NCBI GenBank assembly: GCA_022823405.1
Contig: JAJDXD010000164.1
Span: 1 to 40,749 of the forward strand
DNA from: Gammaproteobacteria bacterium
GTDB taxonomy: Bacteria > Pseudomonadota > Gammaproteobacteria > Arenicellales > JAJDZL01
Direction of reading: 5' to 3'
Length of the DNA stretch: 40,749 nt
Shown here: piece after piece, positions 1-9,325 of the stretch
Numbering within the stretch: the first letter of the stretch is position 1
Layout of the letters: each line of letters begins with the position of its first letter
The notes under the pieces: model-generated
Told to the model about the DNA's origin: nothing
Seen by the model: only the letters and a program-made list of their open reading frames with translations
The model's database searches: none
Translations under genes and position numbers: made by a program

Positions 1-304
1 GTTCTCAACAATGATTTCCTGGTCCTACTATGGACTTAAGGGATGGACTTATTGCTTTGGTGAATCAAAGGCAGCAGATATCAGCTTTAAATTCGTGTTT
101 TGCGTTTTTGTCGTGATTGGATGTTCAATTCCTTTAACCTCGGTCCTTGATTTCTCTGATGCAATGATTTTCGCAATGGCCATTCCCAACATTCTGGGAA
201 TCTACTTTCTGGCACCAATTGTCAAGAAGGAGATGAATTCTTATTTTGCCCGTGTGAAGAGTGGTGAAATTGTGAATTACCGAAAATTGAACGCCGGGTC
301 GTAA
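1..304 (+). CDS. Sodium:alanine/glycine symporter (AGCS family), 3' end only
   Basis: This is the C-terminal part of an amino-acid symporter; the gene starts before the window and the reading frame is open from base 2. The visible protein reads [15 protein letters not shown], a stretch typical of the AGCS (AlsT/DagA) family, followed by two hydrophobic segments (around [15 protein letters not shown] and [20 protein letters not shown]) and a charged cytoplasmic tail. AGCS proteins import alanine or glycine with sodium across the inner membrane. The family call rests on about 100 residues and substrate cannot be told. The stop is TAA at 302-304. An internal ATG at 11 is not a real start, because the conserved residues continue upstream of it. 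Confidence 0.85.
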   Translation, partial: FSTMISWSYYGLKGWTYCFGESKAADISFKFVFCVFVVIGCSIPLTSVLDFSDAMIFAMAIPNILGIYFLAPIVKKEMNSYFARVKSGEIVNYRKLNAGS

Positions 305-788
305 TGACTGAGTCCGCAGTTCGACTGGTAACAAGCGAGAGTTGGCTTTAAGCAATCGCACATGTCATGGAAACCGGAGTTACTTTCTTTGGCAATCGAC
401 GTGCCGTACTCGGACGTCGTTCCAGGTTCTGGTGGTTAAAGCCAGTTTTCGCAAGTCACCGGAAAACTTGTTCATAGACTGTCACCTGTTGCATGCTGCT
501 TCAGGTGACGGTAGTCTCATTGGATGAAAACTTTCAACCAACTGTGAAAACTGCTGTCAGGTTGAATTGCGTACCGTTGAAACGCTTTTATACAAATTTC
601 TTTTTCTAACTCTAATAAGCGGAATTCATGCACGAGAGGTAGTCCGAGACAATTAGTTTCGTTCGTCGATTGGAATAGATCAATGGATACCCCCGGTTGA
701 GTCAAACTGGAAATAGTTCTACAGAAAGAGGAAAGCCTTATTGCATTGCGCACAAAAACTCTGAAACAATTTCCATATAGGAAGACAA
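305..788. other. Intergenic stretch without a recognisable gene
   Basis: Between the symporter stop and the terminator of the tRNA gene I see no supported gene. Short open frames occur on both strands, but none has a convincing ribosome binding site or family resemblance. No promoter motif stands out. Confidence 0.5.
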
Positions 789-819
789 ATTCGCACCTAC
801 GGGGGACAAAGGTGCGAAT
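789..819 (-). terminator. Probable intrinsic terminator after tRNA-Ala
   Basis: A perfect 10-bp inverted repeat (ATTCGCACCT at 789-798 and AGGTGCGAAT at 810-819) with an 11-base loop lies 9 bases beyond the CCA end of the tRNA. On the reverse strand it is followed by TTTGTCTTCC, a modest T-rich tract. Position and strength fit a terminator for the tRNA transcript. Confidence 0.7.
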
Positions 820-828
820 CAATTTCAA

Positions 829-904
<76 letters not shown>

Positions 905-979
905 GCTTGCTGTCGAAACGCAACATTATATTGATTGTCGCAGCAATATCTCTTTAGATGAGTTGGATGAACTGATTCC

Positions 980-2389
980 TCAACTGGATCGTTTATCGAT
1001 CCAATCCATTGCAGAATCAATTCGCTGCAGTACTCTATCCCGACCGACTAATTCGATTGTAACATCAATACCCGGTGAAACCGTACTACCAGTTAGAGCA
1101 ACACGGACTGGCTGGGCAATGGCGCCAAACCCAATTTCTCGCTCTTGCACAATATCAGTAATTTTTGCGTGAATTGCCACACTCTTCCAGTCGGAAAGTC
1201 CCTCTAGCGACTGCCTCAACTCCGCCAGAAGCGGTTGCGATTTCAAAGTCAAATGCTTTGCCGCTGCTTTTTCATCGTATTCTTCGACATCGCTAAAGAA
1301 ATAGACGCTCTTTTCCACAAACTCAAGCAGTGTATGAGAGCGTGATTGCTGGGCTTCGAATATTTGCTGACTTCGTTGCGAATCATCCACTTCGATACCT
1401 CTCTCTTTGAAAAAAGGCTCTGCCATTTTGATTGCATTGGCTGGAGACAGTTTCATCATGTGTTGATGATTAATCCACTGGAATTTTTTGTGATCCAGAG
1501 AAGCAGGTGATCGGTGAATCTTCTTAGTATCAAATTTTTCAATCATCTCACCGACAGAAAATAGTTCCTGATCCCCATGCGACCACCCGAGACGTACAAG
1601 ATAATTGAGTACTGCTTCAGGTAAGTAGCCTTCCGAACGCCATTCCAGAACACTCACTTCGTTCTCTCTCTTCGAAAGCTTCCGTCCCTCGGGGGATAAG
1701 ATCATTGGGACATGCCCAAAACTTGGCACTGCTTTACCGAAAGCGTGAAATAAGTTAATTTGCCGTGGCGTATTGTTCAGATGGTCATCACCGCGAATAA
1801 CATGTGTACATCTCATGTCAATTTCATCGACTACGACGGCAAAGTTATAAGTTGGTGTACCGTCAGTTCGAATGATGATCAGATCATCCAGTTCAGCGTT
1901 CTGATAGTCAACCTGACCTTGAACCATATCGTCTACCACAACAGTGCCATCTATCGGATTTCGAAAACGAATGGTACAAGGCGTACCTGCAGTCGGCTTC
2001 AATCCTAGATCACGACACTTGTTGTCATATCTCGGCTTTAATTTCTTGGCAATTGCATCTTCTCTCAATGCGTCCAGTCGTTCTTTAGTACAGGTACAGT
2101 AATAAGCCTTGCCCTCTTCAACCAGTGCAGACGCTTTGGCACGATAATTTTCCATACGGTGCGACTGAAAGACTGGTTCGCGGTCGTAATTCAACCCAAG
2201 CCAGTTCAGTGAATCAAAGATCAATTGCGTTGCTTCCTGAGTTGATCGCTGACGGTCCGTGTCTTCAATTCGCAACAGAAACTCTCCCTGATGCCTTCGC
2301 GCATATAACCAGGAAAATAGTGCGGTACGCACCGACCCTATATGAAGCTTGCCCGTAGGGCTTGGTGCGAAGCGAGTTACAACTGACAT
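980..2389 (-). CDS. gltX: Glutamyl-tRNA synthetase
   Basis: This class I synthetase charges tRNA-Glu with glutamate in the cytoplasm. The 469-residue length matches bacterial GltX. The HIGH-type signature is PSPTGKLHIGS (residues 9-19) and the KMSKS-type signature is KLSKR (237-241). The conserved stretches DLIIIRTDGTPTYNFAVVVD and LNYLVRLGWSHGDQE align well with E. coli GltX. The zinc-site cysteines C98, C100 and C125 are present at the E. coli numbering, but the fourth ligand H127 is replaced by D127, so zinc binding may be altered. The gene is followed by tRNA-Ala on the same strand, so the two may be co-transcribed. The ATG at 2389 is the family-consistent start. Confidence 0.97.
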   Translation of the reverse strand: MSVVTRFAPSPTGKLHIGSVRTALFSWLYARRHQGEFLLRIEDTDRQRSTQEATQLIFDSLNWLGLNYDREPVFQSHRMENYRAKASALVEEGKAYYCTCTKERLDALREDAIAKKLKPRYDNKCRDLGLKPTAGTPCTIRFRNPIDGTVVVDDMVQGQVDYQNAELDDLIIIRTDGTPTYNFAVVVDEIDMRCTHVIRGDDHLNNTPRQINLFHAFGKAVPSFGHVPMILSPEGRKLSKRENEVSVLEWRSEGYLPEAVLNYLVRLGWSHGDQELFSVGEMIEKFDTKKIHRSPASLDHKKFQWINHQHMMKLSPANAIKMAEPFFKERGIEVDDSQRSQQIFEAQQSRSHTLLEFVEKSVYFFSDVEEYDEKAAAKHLTLKSQPLLAELRQSLEGLSDWKSVAIHAKITDIVQEREIGFGAIAQPVRVALTGSTVSPGIDVTIELVGRDRVLQRIDSAMDWIDKRSS

Positions 2390-2535
2390 GCTACAAAGAC
2401 GGAAATGAATCCGGTGTTAAGTTGAGTAGTTGGGTATGGCATGAAATTGCAAATTGAAGTAAATGGACTTTAAGTATCTGATTTCGCCGCTTTTGAAGAG
2501 ATTGAAGAACAGTGAATCTTCAACAGTTCAATGCG

Positions 2536-3471
2536 TTATTTTGAAAGCTCTTCTAGTTGTTCAATGATGTGGTGGTGGTGATCGATTCCAGAAAATTTGC
2601 AAAGTTCCTGTAGGCAAGTTGGACTGGTTACATTCACTTCGATCAGTTTGCCGCCAATTACATCAATTCCGCAAAAGAATATTCCCTGCTCAATCAGTCC
2701 AGGTTTGATCGCCTCACAAATTTCATAGTCTCGATCATCCAGCTTATCTGGAACCGCCTCCCCGCCCTGATCCAGATTGTTCAATTCCTGTCCTTCAGCA
2801 TGCACCCTTAGCACTGCACCAATTGGCTCTCCCTGAACCAGCAAGATTCGCTTATCGCCTCTCTTGGCATCTGACAAGTATTCCTGTGCAATGATCCAAT
2901 GGTTGCCATTTCTTGTTATCTCTTCAATTTTTTTCGCTTGATCTTCACTGTCAGTTCGGAGAAAGATGATGCCTTTCCCACCATGGCCGTCAACCGGTTT
3001 AAGTGTAATGTGTTCGTGCTTGGAAAGAAACTTCAAAATTGAATCGACATCGCGAGACACAAGGGTTTCGGGTGTAAGTTCCGGATAATGGAGCGCTGCG
3101 AGCTTTTCATTCCAATTCCGTATACCTGAAGGACGGTTAACCACCAGCGTTTTAGGTAAAACTCGGTCTAGCATCAAAGTCGAATACATATAGCTTCGAT
3201 CAAACGGTGGGTCTGTACGTATCACAACGACGTTCATGTCGCCAATATTCTCTGTGCGACGCTCCAGGACCGAGAATGGTCTAGCGATCGAGTCGTGAAC
3301 GTCAAGGTGATCAACCATCGCTGAAAGCCCTTCGTTTCCGAGTTGCATCGAAGATTGATTAAAATAAAATACAGCGTTGCCACGCTCCCGTGCAGCCAGC
3401 ATCAAGTAATATGTCGTGTCCTTGTAGGCCTTGACAGTTTCCAGCGGATCCATCAAAAAAGCTATTTTCAT
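2536..3471 (-). CDS. gshB: Glutathione synthetase
   Basis: GshB is an ATP-grasp ligase that joins gamma-glutamylcysteine and glycine to give glutathione. The 311 residues cover the full family length. Diagnostic stretches are RTDPPFDRSYMY, the ATP-grasp LKPVDGHGGKGI loop and the metal- and glycine-site IEVNVTSPTC near the C terminus, all shared with E. coli GshB. It lies 146 bases upstream of gltX on the same strand and is divergent from glnS, with 116 bases between the two starts that must hold both promoters. No gshA is visible here. A GFA-fold protein, a family sometimes linked to glutathione, lies far away at 26997-27389; no functional link is shown. Confidence 0.95.
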   Translation of the reverse strand: MKIAFLMDPLETVKAYKDTTYYLMLAARERGNAVFYFNQSSMQLGNEGLSAMVDHLDVHDSIARPFSVLERRTENIGDMNVVVIRTDPPFDRSYMYSTLMLDRVLPKTLVVNRPSGIRNWNEKLAALHYPELTPETLVSRDVDSILKFLSKHEHITLKPVDGHGGKGIIFLRTDSEDQAKKIEEITRNGNHWIIAQEYLSDAKRGDKRILLVQGEPIGAVLRVHAEGQELNNLDQGGEAVPDKLDDRDYEICEAIKPGLIEQGIFFCGIDVIGGKLIEVNVTSPTCLQELCKFSGIDHHHHIIEQLEELSK

Positions 3472-3587
3472 TTAATCTGCCTAATTTGTCATAAATTGGA
3501 TTGGCTGCAATAACATCGTGTCGGCTTCAAATGCGGTGTCAAATTGGCCAAATTGCCTCTTCCCAACGCAGAGAAACTTCGTAAAGA

Positions 3588-5246
3588 TTGAAAACGTCTA
3601 ATTTTATCAGGCAAATCATCGACAGAGATATTGCCAATAACAAACATAACGGACGCGTGGTCACCCGTTTTCCGCCAGAGCCAAATGGTTATCTGCACAT
3701 TGGGCACGCCAAGTCAATCTGTCTTAACTTCGGTATCGCCGAAGACTACAACGGTGTGTGCAACTTTCGCTTTGATGATACCAATCCAAGTAAGGAAAAC
3801 ATAGACTATGTCAATTCAATCATTAATGACGTGCAGTGGTTGGGTTATGCGAAGGATGGTAATATCCTGCACGCATCCGATTATTTTGACCAGCTTTACA
3901 AATTTGCAGTCGAATTGATCAAAAACGGAAAAGCCTATGTCGACAGCCTGTCCCCTGATGAAATTCGCGAATATCGCGGAACTTTGACGGAACCTGGGAG
4001 GAACAGCCCCTATCGAAATCGTTCGATAGAGGAAAATTTCGACTTGTTTACCCGTATGAAAAATGGGGAATTTCCAGAAAACACGCATGTCCTGCGAGCC
4101 AAGATCGACATGAGTTCTGGAAATATCAATATGCGAGACCCAGTGCTTTATCGGATTAAGCACGAATCTCATCCCGTCGCTGGCGATAAGTGGTGTATCT
4201 ATCCACTTTACGATTTTGCCCACAGCCTGTCAGATGCTATTGAGGGAGTGACCCATTCGCTGTGTACCATGGAGTTTGAGGATCATCGACCTCTCTATGA
4301 CTGGTGTGTCGAAAACGTTAGCGCACCATCACGGCCAGAACAAACTGAATTTTCTCGTCTGTCGCTAGAGTACACCGTTTTGAGTAAACGATGGCTGACT
4401 AAGCTCGTTGAAGATGAATTGGTAACAGGATGGGATGATCCTCGAATGCCAACCTTATCTGGTCTACGAAACCGGGGCTATACAGCTGCTTCCATTCTGG
4501 ACTTTTGCGAGCGTGTAGGTATCACCAAGAACTTCAACGCAGTAGAGATGAGTGTTCTGGAAAACTGTATTCGGGAAGATCTGGATTATTCAGCACCTCG
4601 AGTAATGGCTGTACTAGATCCTCTGCCCGTCACAATTGAAAACTATCCCGAAGATGAAGTCGAATGGTTATCCGCTCAGAATCATCCAAAACGTCCTGAA
4701 CTCGGGAATAGAAAAGTGCCATTTTCCAAGCGTATTTTTGTCGAACGAAGTGACTTTATGGAAGACCCGCCCAGGAAGTTCTTTAGACTGGCACCGGGTG
4801 CCGAAGTTCGACTGCGATACGCCTATCTGGTGACCTGCACCGAGGTTATCAGGGATCAGGATGGTAATGTTGTGGAACTTCGGTGTCGTTACGATCCCGA
4901 AAGTCGCGGAGGATTTGCACCAGACGGACGCAAAGTGCGCGGCACGATTCACTGGGTCTCACAGGGAAACGCCGTAGAATCCGAAGTCAATCTATATGAT
5001 CGACTGTTTGCTGTTCCGAACCCCGCCGGATCGAAAGATACCGATTTTGCAGATTTAATCAATCCAGCTTCGCTAAAAGTTGTTAATGCCATGATTGAAC
5101 CGCAAATCGAATCCGCAACTTCAGGAACGCGCTACCAGTTTGAAAGAAGCGGGTATTTTGTACTGGCCTCTCAAAATGGCAATAATGGAAAACCAGTGTT
5201 CCATCGAACAGTTACTCTGCGAGACTCCTGGGCCAAAAGAAACTGA
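3588..5246 (+). CDS. glnS: Glutaminyl-tRNA synthetase
   Basis: GlnS charges tRNA-Gln directly with glutamine, as in gammaproteobacteria. The 552-residue protein starts with the family-typical [11 protein letters not shown] and has the HIGH motif at residues 37-40 ([12 protein letters not shown]), the long conserved [11 protein letters not shown] stretch and the KMSKS-type VLSKR at 264-268. The C-terminal beta-barrel anticodon domains are complete, ending in [12 protein letters not shown]. The start codon is TTG at 3588: an in-frame TAA lies at 3582-3584, so no earlier start is possible, and the homologous N terminus begins just after it. The Shine-Dalgarno sequence is weak. TTG plus a poor ribosome site suggests modest initiation. 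Confidence 0.97.
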   Translation: MKTSNFIRQIIDRDIANNKHNGRVVTRFPPEPNGYLHIGHAKSICLNFGIAEDYNGVCNFRFDDTNPSKENIDYVNSIINDVQWLGYAKDGNILHASDYFDQLYKFAVELIKNGKAYVDSLSPDEIREYRGTLTEPGRNSPYRNRSIEENFDLFTRMKNGEFPENTHVLRAKIDMSSGNINMRDPVLYRIKHESHPVAGDKWCIYPLYDFAHSLSDAIEGVTHSLCTMEFEDHRPLYDWCVENVSAPSRPEQTEFSRLSLEYTVLSKRWLTKLVEDELVTGWDDPRMPTLSGLRNRGYTAASILDFCERVGITKNFNAVEMSVLENCIREDLDYSAPRVMAVLDPLPVTIENYPEDEVEWLSAQNHPKRPELGNRKVPFSKRIFVERSDFMEDPPRKFFRLAPGAEVRLRYAYLVTCTEVIRDQDGNVVELRCRYDPESRGGFAPDGRKVRGTIHWVSQGNAVESEVNLYDRLFAVPNPAGSKDTDFADLINPASLKVVNAMIEPQIESATSGTRYQFERSGYFVLASQNGNNGKPVFHRTVTLRDSWAKRN

Positions 5247-5267
5247 CTAGAATCCGAAGGAATGACT

Positions 5268-5711
5268 ATGAAACTCCGTGAAGGCGATGCCTGGATGCCA
5301 GCACCTGAGTATGGACGCTCACTCAAAGCTCTCACCATCAATTTGTTGGTACAGAATATAGAATCAGCAGTTGAATTTCAAACGAGGGTGCTTGACGCTT
5401 CAGTTGTATACGCTGATCCTGATATCGCAGTGCTGCGAGCCTGCGGAGCCGAGTGGATGCTACATGCAGACCATACTTACCTTGAAAATCCACTGTATGA
5501 CCTCATTTCACAGACAGTTAAACGGGGAATCGGCGCAGAAATTCGATTACATGGCTGTGATCCCGACCAGGCTTCTGAAAAAGCGCATAAGTATGGATAC
5601 ACTGTCTTCGCAGAAGCTGAGGACAAACCACATGGACTTCGCGAGTGTTACCTGATTGATCCGGACGGTTACATGTGGGTGCCGGATGTACCTTGTGACG
5701 ACCCTGAATGA
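5268..5711 (+). CDS. VOC-superfamily (glyoxalase/bleomycin-resistance fold) protein
   Basis: The 147-residue protein has the single-unit vicinal-oxygen-chelate pattern: TINLLVQNIESAVEFQTRVLDAS at the start of the fold and CYLIDPDGYMWVPD near the end, which is the family's usual D-P-D-G-Y/N closing motif. VOC proteins include metal-dependent isomerases, dioxygenases and antibiotic-binding proteins, so the substrate cannot be given. The ATG at 5268 is preferred to the one at 5262, because GAAGGA at 5256-5261 then lies 6 bases ahead. It follows glnS by 21 bases and could be co-transcribed with it. Confidence 0.8.
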   Translation: MKLREGDAWMPAPEYGRSLKALTINLLVQNIESAVEFQTRVLDASVVYADPDIAVLRACGAEWMLHADHTYLENPLYDLISQTVKRGIGAEIRLHGCDPDQASEKAHKYGYTVFAEAEDKPHGLRECYLIDPDGYMWVPDVPCDDPE

Positions 5712-5805
5712 TACCAACTAGCCGTCATTCAGTTTAAAGTCTCCAAAATAAACTACGATACTTCCCGAAAATCTGATTTGAATCTCCATCACTGAAAAAA
5801 TAACT

Positions 5806-6864
5806 ATGGAATACCTCATCGAATTCTTACTTTTCTTCGCAAAAACCCTGATCGTGATTATTGCGGTCATTATCCCGATCATTCTAGTCGCATCACTCGC
5901 ATCTAGACAGCGTCAACACCAGAAAGAACATCTGGAGATCAACCATATCAACAGACGCTACGAGACCATGTCCAACACCATTAAATCGGCTTATCTTTCC
6001 AAGAGAGAATTCAAGGAAAAGGTCAAAAAACAGAAAAAGGAACGTAAAGCGATTGCCAAAGGGAAAGTAGAACCCGACGAAGACAAAAACCGCATTTTTG
6101 TTCTCAAATTCAAAGGTGATATGGAAGCATCTGAAATTGATCGGCTGCGCGAAGAGATTACGGCGGTTCTAACCGTTTCTGAACCTAGTGATGAGATTGT
6201 TGTCAACGTCGAAAGTCGAGGTGGTGTGATTCATGGATACGGATTAGCGGCATCACAACTGAAGCGCATCAAGGACAAAGGGATTTCGCTAACCATCGCT
6301 GTTGACAAGGTAGCTGCAAGTGGGGGTTACATGATGGCTTGTGTTGCCGACAAAATAATAGCTGCACCCTTTGCCGTGGTTGGTTCAGTGGGAGTGCTTG
6401 CGCAGTTCCCCAATTTCCACAAGGTGCTCGAAAAGAACGACATTGATTTTCACCAGTACACTGCTGGCGAATACAAACGAACTGTCGGACTATTTGCTGA
6501 ACCCACCGAACAGGGTAAAGCAAAATTTTTGGAAGAACTGAATGAAGTACATGATCTGTTTAAGGACTTTGTTCAAGAAAATCGACCTCAATTGGAAATT
6601 GACAAGATATCAACTGGAGAGCACTGGTATGGCACACGAGCGCTTGAATTGAATCTGGTTGATGAATTGCGTACTAGTGACGATTACCTGCTTGAATCGA
6701 GCGAAAACTCTGAAATCTATGAAGTGAAGTACGTTATCAAGACGCCTTTGTCTGAACGCCTCCATCCGGCAATGGCGACACTGTTAAAGGCCCTTTCGTT
6801 CAGGAATCGAAATCTTCCAGACACTCTCTCCCCTTCCCTAAATGATCATATATTCCCTCGATAA
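5806..6864 (+). CDS. sohB: SohB-type inner-membrane S49 peptidase
   Basis: SohB is a signal-peptide-peptidase-like serine protease with a Ser-Lys dyad at the inner membrane. The 352-residue protein has an N-terminal membrane segment (about residues 5-32), a lysine-rich charged linker (60-90) and the S49 catalytic domain. The nucleophile is S172 in KVAASGGYMMAC and the general base is K224 in GEYKRTVG. Length and layout match E. coli SohB. The physiological substrate is not established for the family. Its 3' end overlaps the next gene by 23 bases, so the two are likely translated from one message. Confidence 0.93.
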   Translation: MEYLIEFLLFFAKTLIVIIAVIIPIILVASLASRQRQHQKEHLEINHINRRYETMSNTIKSAYLSKREFKEKVKKQKKERKAIAKGKVEPDEDKNRIFVLKFKGDMEASEIDRLREEITAVLTVSEPSDEIVVNVESRGGVIHGYGLAASQLKRIKDKGISLTIAVDKVAASGGYMMACVADKIIAAPFAVVGSVGVLAQFPNFHKVLEKNDIDFHQYTAGEYKRTVGLFAEPTEQGKAKFLEELNEVHDLFKDFVQENRPQLEIDKISTGEHWYGTRALELNLVDELRTSDDYLLESSENSEIYEVKYVIKTPLSERLHPAMATLLKALSFRNRNLPDTLSPSLNDHIFPR

Positions 6865-7372
6865 CGGTATACCGCAGTGCGGTGAAAATGTCTATATCGC
6901 GCCGGGAGCATCTGTAATTGGAGATGTTGTACTCGGTAGTAATGTCGGTATTTGGTTTAGTGCAGTACTGCGAGGTGACAACGAACGCATCACGGTTGGA
7001 GACGGCACCAATATTCAGGATTGCTGCGTAATGCACACTGACCCGGGATGTCCGTTGAACATCGGCTCCAATGTTACGGTGGGTCATCAGGCGATGCTTC
7101 ACGGTTGCACAATTGGTGATGGAACATTGATCGGAATCAATGCTGTTGTGCTAAACAATGCCAGAATTGGTAAAAACTGTCTGATCGGTGCCAGTGCCCT
7201 GATCGCCGACGGTAAGGTCATTCCGGACAACAGTCTCGTTGTTGGAGCACCGGGTCGCGTAATCAGGCAGTTGAATCAAAAAGAGGTGGATATGCTTAGT
7301 CAATTCAACCGTTCCTACATCGAAAAAATTGCGAGATACAAGTCAAATCTGAAGGCCGTTTCCCATGAGTAA
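6842..7372 (+). CDS. Gamma-carbonic-anhydrase-like hexapeptide protein (YrdA/PaaY type)
   Basis: The 176-residue protein is a left-handed beta-helix built from hexapeptide repeats. The three zinc histidines typical of gamma-class carbonic anhydrases are visible: H65 (VMHTDPG), H82 and H87 (VGHQAMLHGC). The RGDN stretch at 44-47 is also conserved. Family members are trimeric zinc proteins; many YrdA-like members have little or no proven carbonic anhydrase activity, so function remains open. It overlaps sohB by 23 bases and the next gene by 8 bases (ATGAGTAA), which points to translational coupling in one operon. Confidence 0.9.
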   Translation: MIIYSLDNGIPQCGENVYIAPGASVIGDVVLGSNVGIWFSAVLRGDNERITVGDGTNIQDCCVMHTDPGCPLNIGSNVTVGHQAMLHGCTIGDGTLIGINAVVLNNARIGKNCLIGASALIADGKVIPDNSLVVGAPGRVIRQLNQKEVDMLSQFNRSYIEKIARYKSNLKAVSHE

Positions 7373-8360
7373 TGAGACAATGCGAATCGTCCACATTGCA
7401 AAGCCCGGCGGCGCCGAAATGCTTGAAATAGGCACTCGCCAAATTCCGGAGCCAATGGACCACGAAGTACTAATCAAGGTGTCAGCGGCTGGCCTGAATC
7501 GCGCTGATGTGATGCAGCGAAATGGAAACTATCCACCACCGCCTGGGGCGTCTGACATTCTGGGGCTTGAGGTTTCCGGAACCATCGCCAAAGTTGGGTC
7601 TAGAGTCAGCAATCATTCGGCAGGCGATGAAGTCTGTGCACTGCTCGCTGGTGGCGGTTATGCAGAATACTGTGTGGCACCTGCAACTTCCTGTTTGCCA
7701 ATACCAACTGGTATATCACTCGTTGACGCGGGTGCGCTACCTGAAACGTTCTTTACTGTGTGGACTAATCTTTTTATGCGAGGAAAGCTAAGGGCAGGAG
7801 AGAGGTGCCTGATTCATGGAGGAACCAGTGGCATTGGATCAACCGCAATTCAGCTGGCCAAAGCGTTTGGTGCGGAAGTTTATGTAACTGCAGGTTCCGA
7901 TGAGAAATGCGCAGCCTGCATTAATTTCGGTGCAGACGCAGCAATCAACTACAGAACTACTGATTTTGTTGACGAAATAAAGACACAGACAAACGGCAAG
8001 GGCGTCAATCTCATCTTGGACATCATCTCCGGAGAGTACGTCGCGAAAAATATCAAGTGTCTCACCGATGAAGGCCGGATGGTGATTATTGCCACCCAAG
8101 GCGGATTCAGAGCACAAATCAATGTCTTGCCAATTATGACAAAGAGACTGACGATAACCGGATCTACGCTTCGACCGAGGACCACCGAACAGAAGGCGCA
8201 AATAGCAGATGAACTCCGCACGCTTGCATGGCCACTGCTCAATGAAGGCAAAATCAAGCCCATAATTGATTCGGTATTTCCCATGGATGAGGTGAGAGCG
8301 GCTCATAAACGAATTGAATCAGGTTCTCACATCGGAAAAATCTTACTGACTATGAACTGA
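7365..8360 (+). CDS. PIG3-family NAD(P)H:quinone oxidoreductase
   Basis: This medium-chain dehydrogenase/reductase lacks the zinc ligands of alcohol dehydrogenases and matches the PIG3/TP53I3-type quinone oxidoreductases, which reduce quinones with NADPH. The substrate-domain stretch NRADVMQRNGNYPPPPG (residues 45-61) and the nucleotide-binding IHGGTSGIGSTAIQLAK (about 150-166) are characteristic. The length of 331 residues is complete. It overlaps the upstream gene by 8 bases. A second ATG at 7380 begins MRIVHIAKPGG and is also family-like, so the start may be five codons later. The physiological substrate is unknown. Confidence 0.9.
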   Translation: MSNETMRIVHIAKPGGAEMLEIGTRQIPEPMDHEVLIKVSAAGLNRADVMQRNGNYPPPPGASDILGLEVSGTIAKVGSRVSNHSAGDEVCALLAGGGYAEYCVAPATSCLPIPTGISLVDAGALPETFFTVWTNLFMRGKLRAGERCLIHGGTSGIGSTAIQLAKAFGAEVYVTAGSDEKCAACINFGADAAINYRTTDFVDEIKTQTNGKGVNLILDIISGEYVAKNIKCLTDEGRMVIIATQGGFRAQINVLPIMTKRLTITGSTLRPRTTEQKAQIADELRTLAWPLLNEGKIKPIIDSVFPMDEVRAAHKRIESGSHIGKILLTMN

Positions 8361-8388
8361 CCCTGGCTTTACCACCAGGAACACTCCA

Positions 8389-9252
8389 GTGCTGACCGTT
8401 CTGCAAGATCCGGCTTCTGCGACCCAGTGGTGTCGTGAACAACGCGAACTTAATCAAACGATTGGATTTGTTCCAACTATGGGTGCGCTGCACAAGGGTC
8501 ACCTTTCCTTGGTCAGGCGCGCCATTGATGAAAACGACGTTACCTGCGTCAGCATTTTTGTCAATCCTCTGCAATTTAACGAAGCCGACGATTACTCCAA
8601 CTATCCCCGCGACATTGATTTGGATTACCACCTGTTGGATGAGGTTGGTTGCGACATGGTCTTCGGTGGCACGAATCGGGACATTTTCCCGGAAGCTGAA
8701 TCAATCGAAGAGGTTATGCTACTAGACCCGGGTCGATATGCATCTGGACTCGAAGGCGAATTCAGACCCGGACATCTGCAAGGAGTCTGTACGGTAGTTG
8801 AACGGCTGTTCAAATTTACCGGAGACTGTCGAGCATATTTTGGGCTCAAGGATTATCAGCAGACATTGGTTGTCAGAGACCTTGCCAAAAATCTGGGTTA
8901 TCCGGAGATTCGAACCTGTGAAACCGTGCGAGATGAACACGGTCTGGCGCTGTCGTCAAGAAACGCTTTGCTCTCCAAATCAGAGTTAGCACTCGCCACA
9001 AACATCTCAAAGGCATTGTATTCAGCGAAAGCTTTATGGGATAGCGGCTGTCGAGAGTGCAAGCAATTGAGGGTGGCTATGCGAGACAGCCTACCGGCCT
9101 CACTTCGGGTTGAGTACGCCGATGTTCGCGATCCAGAGAACTGGCAGGCTAATTCACCAGTAGGAACAATTAACCACGCAATCGCATTGATAGCTGCCAG
9201 AGTTGGAGAAGTCCGCTTGATTGACAACCTGCAGCTTGATTCCAGACTATAG
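8389..9252 (+). CDS. panC: Pantoate-beta-alanine ligase (pantothenate synthetase)
   Basis: PanC condenses pantoate with beta-alanine using ATP, giving pantothenate for coenzyme A synthesis. Motifs are PTMGALHKGH (residues 29-38, the HIGH-like site), NPLQF (59-63), FGLKDYQQ (151-158) and LALSSRN (186-192, the KMSKS-like loop). Length is 287 residues, near the family norm. The start is GTG at 8389, with AGGA at 8377-8380 correctly spaced upstream. It ends the forward operon that starts at sohB. The partner genes panB and panD are not in the window. It converges on mmsA, which belongs to the beta-alanine degradation route. Confidence 0.96.
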   Translation: MLTVLQDPASATQWCREQRELNQTIGFVPTMGALHKGHLSLVRRAIDENDVTCVSIFVNPLQFNEADDYSNYPRDIDLDYHLLDEVGCDMVFGGTNRDIFPEAESIEEVMLLDPGRYASGLEGEFRPGHLQGVCTVVERLFKFTGDCRAYFGLKDYQQTLVVRDLAKNLGYPEIRTCETVRDEHGLALSSRNALLSKSELALATNISKALYSAKALWDSGCRECKQLRVAMRDSLPASLRVEYADVRDPENWQANSPVGTINHAIALIAARVGEVRLIDNLQLDSRL

Positions 9253-9274
9253 AACGTCCCGAATCCATTGAGTA

Positions 9275-9312
9275 TGCCAGCCTGTTCTGACAACAGCCTG
9301 GCACCGTGTTTT
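9275..9312 (+). terminator. Hairpin terminator between convergent panC and mmsA
   Basis: TGCCAG (9275-9280) pairs with CTGGCA (9298-9303) and CTGTT (9282-9286) with AACAG (9292-9296), giving an 11-bp stem with one C-C mismatch and a 5-base loop. A TTTT run at 9309-9312 follows on the forward strand. It lies in the 73-base gap between two convergent genes, so it probably ends the panC transcript; the stem may also serve the other strand. Confidence 0.6.
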
Positions 9313-9325
9313 CAACGAGTTGAAT

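Noticed and set aside
517..828. Reverse open frame of 103 codons next to the tRNA
   Set aside because: It has no family resemblance and includes the tRNA terminator hairpin within its first codons.
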